Shown: positions 60,517 to 64,000 of the stretch, piece after piece
Layout: every line of letters starts with the position of its first letter
How positions within the stretch are numbered: the first letter of the stretch is position 1
DNA from: Winogradskyella immobilis
GTDB lineage: Bacteria; Bacteroidota; Bacteroidia; Flavobacteriales; Flavobacteriaceae
NCBI RefSeq assembly: GCF_021887715.1
Contig: NZ_JAIQXX010000001.1
Location: forward strand, 62,001 to 126,000
Length of the DNA: 64,000 nucleotides
Direction of reading: 5' to 3'
Made by a program: the position numbers and the translations under genes
Notes under the pieces: model-generated
The model's database searches: none
Told to the model about the DNA's origin: nothing
Seen by the model: the letters and a program-made list of their open reading frames with translations, nothing else

Positions 60517-60544
60517 TGTTATGCTGAGCTTGTCGAAACATCTT
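60517..60544 (+). repeat. Copy of the dispersed repeat upstream of the ferredoxin gene (copy E)
   Basis: TGTTATGCTGAGCTTGTCGA followed by AACATCTT. The core (60524-60537) matches copy A. It ends 4 bases before the ferredoxin ATG. Confidence 0.75.
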
Positions 60545-60548
60545 AAAT

Positions 60549-60884
60549 ATGAGTAAAACTGACATAAACATAACAATAATCGATCGTGATGGTGTAATTC
60601 ATAAAGTTGAAGCTCCAACCGATATGAATATGAATTTAATGGAAATAATTCGATCTTATGAGTTAGCTCCAGAAGGGACTATTGGTGTTTGTGGAGGTAT
60701 GGCAATGTGTGCCTCTTGTCAATGTTATGTTTTGAGTGAAAATGAGTTGCCGGTACTGCAAGATGATGAGGAAGCCATGTTGTCTGAGGCATTTTATGTA
60801 AAAGACAATTCCCGTTTAGGTTGTCAAATCCAAATGACACCAGAAATGGAAGGTCTAAAGATTGAAATTGCACCAGAAAGTTAA
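60549..60884 (+). CDS. 2Fe-2S ferredoxin (adrenodoxin type)
   Basis: A 111-aa electron carrier with the [2Fe-2S] ligand motif GVCGGMAMCASCQCYV (Cys48, Cys54, Cys57) and the fourth ligand Cys92 in RLGCQIQMTPEMEG. The spacing C-x5-C-x2-C is that of the adrenodoxin class. It would serve the flavoprotein encoded upstream. Its leader is a dispersed repeat copy. Confidence 0.93.
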   Translation: MSKTDINITIIDRDGVIHKVEAPTDMNMNLMEIIRSYELAPEGTIGVCGGMAMCASCQCYVLSENELPVLQDDEEAMLSEAFYVKDNSRLGCQIQMTPEMEGLKIEIAPES

Positions 60885-60939
60885 AAACTTAGCCACAAGA
60901 GAGTGACTTCTTTAATATTAGTGTGTCTTATATAATATA

Positions 60940-61278
60940 ATGGCACTTTTCAAAATATATCAAGAAAAATCTGGTGATTTTAGAATACTATTAAAACTAA
61001 ATTCACAGATAGAATTTATTAGTAGTCGTCAAAAATCTAAATATGATTGCTACTATCTCATAAAAATAATCAGAAAAATTTCTGAATTAGCTTCATCATA
61101 TATAAAAAAGACATCTGATTGCGGAAGTATTTACTTTAAATTGGTTGATAAATCATATAATAAAGAATTAGGTGAAAGTATGCTCTACATAAATGATAAC
61201 ATGCTAAATTCTAAAATTGAAATAATGAAATTAGAAACTGCATGTGCAAAATTAGATTCTAAAATGTATTCAGTGTAA
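60940..61278 (+). CDS. Small protein with a DUF1508 (YegP-like) first half
   Basis: A 112-aa protein. The first half MALFKIYQEKSGDFRILLKL...SRQKSKYDC matches the YegP-type repeat (FxIYKxKSGxFRFxLKA...SxxYxSKxxC). The second half resembles a degenerate second repeat (IYFKLVDKSYNKELGESMLYINDNMLNSKIE). Function unknown. Relatives are small, and the second repeat is weak. Low-complexity Lys/Ile/Ser composition limits certainty. Confidence 0.6.
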   Translation: MALFKIYQEKSGDFRILLKLNSQIEFISSRQKSKYDCYYLIKIIRKISELASSYIKKTSDCGSIYFKLVDKSYNKELGESMLYINDNMLNSKIEIMKLETACAKLDSKMYSV

Positions 61279-61281
61279 TAC

Positions 61282-62178
61282 TTAGTTTACTTTATATTCT
61301 AATAATTTTTGAGGACCTTCTAATAACGTTTTAACAATCCTTAAAGAACCATCTTCAGATGAATCTATATGCCATTTAATCAACGAAATTTTGCCATGTT
61401 CTATTTCTATACCAGTAATACTTCGCGGATGTACGCAACTACCATCATTAAAAAATGGAATATCGTTAGGTTTAGGAAAACGAGGGCGATGTGTGTGGCC
61501 AATTACAGTTATTAAATTATTGTTATTTGAAATCCACTTTTTAATACGACGTTCTATTTTAATCAACTCTTTATAGTTTTTTGCAGGGCTAGTTGGGTCT
61601 GCAATACCCATAACATTTAGAGGCTTCCAAAGTATACGTACCATAAAACGACTCCACTTCCAGAACAAATAGTTCCACCAATCTGCCTGGTGACCATGTG
61701 CTAAAAACAACTCTTGCTTAGTGTCTTTATGTTCTAAAATTATGCCTTCATGGTATTCAATATCGCAAAATAAATCTTTGTTTTCACCAGTTTTTGGATC
61801 AAAATAGGTGTTGAGGTGTTTGCGAATATAATTCTCATTTCTGTATACCATATCATGGTTTCCCCAGATCATGTGCAAGCGCTCTTCATCATGAAACTGC
61901 TTCATTAGCATGTATACATTTTTATGGGCATAAAAAATAGATTGAAAGGTTATATTTTCCCATAACTCATCTCCATCGCCCAATTCACAATACTCAAAAC
62001 CCTCATTGTAGTAATGTTTAAGAGCATGGAAGTAAATATTTCTATTATTTGCAAAATCGTCAGCAAAACTATTATCGCCACGATGGCAATCACTAAATAA
62101 TATAAATTTAGAAGTATCATCAAACGCAATTCGTTTTGCGTTTTTATATGCACGATCTAATCTGGTTTTTGAAGACAT
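61282..62178 (-). CDS. LpxH-like metallophosphoesterase
   Basis: A 298-aa calcineurin-type phosphoesterase. The dinuclear metal motifs are FSDCHRGDNS (D-x-H), GDGDELWE (GD), GNHDMV, AHGHQADWW and IGHTHRPRFPKPN, with FNDGSC at the end. The order fits UDP-2,3-diacylglucosamine hydrolase-like enzymes of lipid A synthesis, but the length exceeds LpxH and the acceptor is uncertain. A 3-base gap separates it from the convergent small gene. Confidence 0.87.
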   Translation of the reverse strand: MSSKTRLDRAYKNAKRIAFDDTSKFILFSDCHRGDNSFADDFANNRNIYFHALKHYYNEGFEYCELGDGDELWENITFQSIFYAHKNVYMLMKQFHDEERLHMIWGNHDMVYRNENYIRKHLNTYFDPKTGENKDLFCDIEYHEGIILEHKDTKQELFLAHGHQADWWNYLFWKWSRFMVRILWKPLNVMGIADPTSPAKNYKELIKIERRIKKWISNNNNLITVIGHTHRPRFPKPNDIPFFNDGSCVHPRSITGIEIEHGKISLIKWHIDSSEDGSLRIVKTLLEGPQKLLEYKVN

Positions 62179-62193
62179 AGAGTAAATGTAAAC

Positions 62194-62225
62194 AAAAAAT
62201 GCTTCCTAAATTAGAAGCATTTTTT
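62194..62225 (-). terminator. Terminator downstream of the acyl-CoA dehydrogenase gene
   Basis: AAAAAATGCTTC (62194-62205) pairs with GAAGCATTTTTT (62214-62225). It separates two minus-strand genes. Confidence 0.8.
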
Positions 62226-62244
62226 ATAAACTAAATTTTTAAAC

Positions 62245-63423
62245 TTATTTAAAAGCGTTTAGACCAGTAACATCAAGTCCTGTAATTAAGAGATGAATAT
62301 CGTGCGTGCCTTCATAAGTAATTACACTTTCAAGATTCATAGAATGACGCATAATAGAATATTCTCCAGAAATACCCATACCACCTAGCATTTGTCGAGC
62401 TTCTCTCGCAATATTAATTGCCATATCTACATTATTACGTTTTGCCATAGAAATTTGAGCTGAAGTTGCTGTGCCATTATTTCGCATGACGCCAAGTTTC
62501 CATGCTAATAATTGTGCTTTAGTAATTTCTGTAATCATTTCAGCTAATTTTTTTTGTTGCAATTGAAACTGCCCAATCGGTTTGCCAAACTGTAAACGTT
62601 CTTTACTATATCTAAGTGCGGTATCGTAACAATCCATTGCTGCTCCAATAGCTCCCCAAGCAATACCAAAACGTGCAGAATCTAAGCACCCAAGTGGCGC
62701 ACCTAAACCAGATTTATTAGGTAATAAATTCTCTTTAGGTACTTTTACATTATCAAAAATAAGTTCTCCAGTAGCTGATGCTCTAAGTGACCATTTGTTG
62801 TGAGTTTCAGGAGTTGAAAACCCTTCCATACCACGCTCAACAATTAATCCGTGTATACGACCTTCTTCATTCTTTGCCCAAACAACAGCAACTTGTGCAA
62901 ATGGAGCATTAGAAATCCACATTTTAGCACCATTTAAAAGATAATGATCTCCCATATCTTTAAAATTAGTAACCATACCACCAGGATTAGAACCATGATC
63001 AGGTTCGGTAAGTCCAAAACATCCCATCCATTCTCCTGAAGCTAATTTTGGTAAATATTTTTTACGTTGATCTTCGTTGCCATATTTCCAAATCGGGTAC
63101 ATCACTAAAGAGGATTGAACAGAAGCTGTACTTCGTACACCAGAATCTCCACGTTCAATTTCTTGCATAATTAAACCATAAGAAATTTGATCTAATCCAG
63201 CACCACCATATTCTTCAGGTATGTATGGGCCAAAAGCGCCAATTTCAGCTAGTCCGTTTACAATTTGAGTTGGGAATTCTGCTTTTTGAGCATAATCTTC
63301 AATAATGGGAGAAACATCACGTTTTACCCATTCTCTAGCAGCATCACGTACTAATTTATGTTCGTCTGTTAAAAGCTCATCAAGATTATAATAATCTGGA
63401 GCTTCAAATAAATCTGGCTTCAT
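62245..63423 (-). CDS. Acyl-CoA dehydrogenase, glutaryl-CoA dehydrogenase-like
   Basis: A 392-aa FAD-dependent dehydrogenase: GLTEPDHGSNPGGM and KMWISNAPFAQVAVVWAK bind substrate and FAD, and the catalytic Glu is in VITYEGTHDIHLL. The LRASATGELIFDNVKVPKENLLP block and IGQFQLQQKKLAEM resemble glutaryl-CoA dehydrogenase, which decarboxylates glutaryl-CoA to crotonyl-CoA in lysine breakdown. The ATG at 63423 is the likely start. A palindrome overlaps the predicted promoter start site. Confidence 0.9.
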   Translation of the reverse strand: MKPDLFEAPDYYNLDELLTDEHKLVRDAAREWVKRDVSPIIEDYAQKAEFPTQIVNGLAEIGAFGPYIPEEYGGAGLDQISYGLIMQEIERGDSGVRSTASVQSSLVMYPIWKYGNEDQRKKYLPKLASGEWMGCFGLTEPDHGSNPGGMVTNFKDMGDHYLLNGAKMWISNAPFAQVAVVWAKNEEGRIHGLIVERGMEGFSTPETHNKWSLRASATGELIFDNVKVPKENLLPNKSGLGAPLGCLDSARFGIAWGAIGAAMDCYDTALRYSKERLQFGKPIGQFQLQQKKLAEMITEITKAQLLAWKLGVMRNNGTATSAQISMAKRNNVDMAINIAREARQMLGGMGISGEYSIMRHSMNLESVITYEGTHDIHLLITGLDVTGLNAFK

Positions 63424-63432
63424 TTGTTTTGT

Positions 63433-63446
63433 TTTTGTATACAAAA
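63433..63446 (-). promoter_or_regulatory. Palindromic operator-like site over the transcription start
   Basis: TTTTGTATACAAAA is a perfect 14-base palindrome at the predicted start site of the acyl-CoA dehydrogenase gene, 10 bases before its ATG. A regulator of the TetR or FadR type is possible but inferred. Confidence 0.4.
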
Positions 63447-63476
63447 CAAAAGTACAAAAACGATTGTATTGCTCAA
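63447..63476 (-). promoter_or_regulatory. Predicted promoter of the acyl-CoA dehydrogenase gene
   Basis: On the minus strand, TTG (63476-63474), a 19-base spacer and TACTTTTG (63454-63447) match the Bacteroidota consensus. Confidence 0.6.
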
Positions 63477-63482
63477 TGAAAA

Positions 63483-64000
63483 TTACATTTTCAAATAAAA
63501 AGCCTTAGTTAAATTTATATAAGCTTCAGTGTATTGATGGCGAGACGTTTCAATAACTAATTTTGTTTTGTTAATTTCAGTTTTATGAAATGAAAATTCT
63601 AATAAGCTTCGCTTGATTTCGGATTCAGGGTTTCCTTTAACATGTAGTATTCGATTAGGAAATAAACCAACTTTTAAGGCTAAATCAATAAAAGAAGCTT
63701 CTTCTTTATGTGGAATAATAACTGAGAAAACACCGTCTGCTGAGAGTAATTTGCTCACAGCATATATTAAGTGTTCAAATGGCATAGCATCGTTAAAACG
63801 TGCAAGATCTCTTGAAGCATTATTTGTTTTATAATCTTCAGAATAGAATGGAGGATTACAAATGACTAGATCATAGTTGTCATCAATCTCTTCTGCAAAT
63901 TCTAATAATGAAGCATGGTAACAGAATAAACGGTCAGCCCATGGAGAGTTTTCGAAATTTTCTGAGCATTGCTCGTAAGCATCAGTATCGATCTCTAAAG
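63483..64000 (-). CDS. tRNA1(Val) (adenine(37)-N6)-methyltransferase-like protein (5' end outside window)
   Basis: The open frame runs off the right edge; 172 codons are visible, with the stop at 63483. The end of a SAM-binding fold (LEIDTDAYEQCSENFENSPW) and the N6-adenine methyltransferase motif IV, NPPFY, are present (DLVICNPPFYSEDYKTNN). The C-terminus (MPFEHLIYAVSKLLSADGVFSVIIPHKEE) fits TrmN6/YfiC, which modifies A37 of tRNA1(Val). The internal Met at 63785 is not the start. Confidence 0.87.
   Translation of the reverse strand, partial: LEIDTDAYEQCSENFENSPWADRLFCYHASLLEFAEEIDDNYDLVICNPPFYSEDYKTNNASRDLARFNDAMPFEHLIYAVSKLLSADGVFSVIIPHKEEASFIDLALKVGLFPNRILHVKGNPESEIKRSLLEFSFHKTEINKTKLVIETSRHQYTEAYINLTKAFYLKM

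Overview
This window is a chromosome segment from a gliding marine-type member of Bacteroidota, most likely family Flavobacteriaceae. The evidence is the low-GC sequence, weak or absent Shine-Dalgarno sites, promoters of the form TTG-N19/20-TAnnTTTG, and lineage-typical genes (SprA, RemB, PorP/SprF, a T9SS C-terminal sorting domain, DUF4271, DUF4296, DUF6268). Gene order from ruvB to remB matches the core order I recall around sprA and remB in Flavobacterium johnsoniae. I cannot name the genus. No rRNA, tRNA or CRISPR array was seen. No gene-free stretch exceeds 300 bases. The longest gaps (36893-37132, 38144-38362, 53086-53314) hold only AT-rich leader sequence plus one terminator.

Layout. 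1-7008: end of an OmpA-type protein, then ruvB, a GIY-YIG nuclease gene framed by inverted repeats, queG, a DUF6268 protein, maeB and ruvA. 7014-19014: sprA (2422 aa, the T9SS translocon), gcvH, a VanZ-like gene, two tandem tonB genes and remB. 19082-25468: a metallo-beta-lactamase-fold enzyme, then a cytochrome oxidase maturation block (heme O synthase, two subunit III proteins, subunit IV, a thioredoxin-like protein, SCO, DUF420 and a small membrane protein). 25601-32681: a six-gene MacB/TolC-type export operon with two permeases and two adaptors, followed by tsaB. 33380-36892: minus-strand block with two paralogous secreted proteins around mscS, then a NifU-like protein. 37133-41258: PorP/SprF plus a LytS/LytTR two-component pair. 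41358-49716: gamma carbonic anhydrase-like protein, murI, an IS3 relic, hemD, DUF4271, a GT2 glycosyltransferase, dihydroorotase, a lipoprotein, an epimerase and tyrS. 49805-56100: YHS protein, LuxE-like acyltransferase, a T9SS cargo protein, a PhoB/PhoR-like pair and a MurG-like glycosyltransferase. 56214-64000: trmB, LysE exporter, alkyltransferase-like protein, an Mrp/Nfu/ferredoxin-reductase/ferredoxin redox group, a phosphoesterase, an acyl-CoA dehydrogenase and a partial tRNA methyltransferase.

Themes. Gliding and type IX secretion (OmpA, SprA, RemB, PorP/SprF and a sorting-domain cargo) and aerobic respiration dominate. Most of the window is conserved housekeeping sequence. The clearest accessory signals are (i) a small GIY-YIG cassette bounded by inverted copies of a dispersed repeat whose relatives lie just upstream of several start codons, (ii) an IS3-family transposase C-terminus relic wedged between hemD and murI, and (iii) perfect palindromes over two predicted promoters (maeB and the acyl-CoA dehydrogenase gene).
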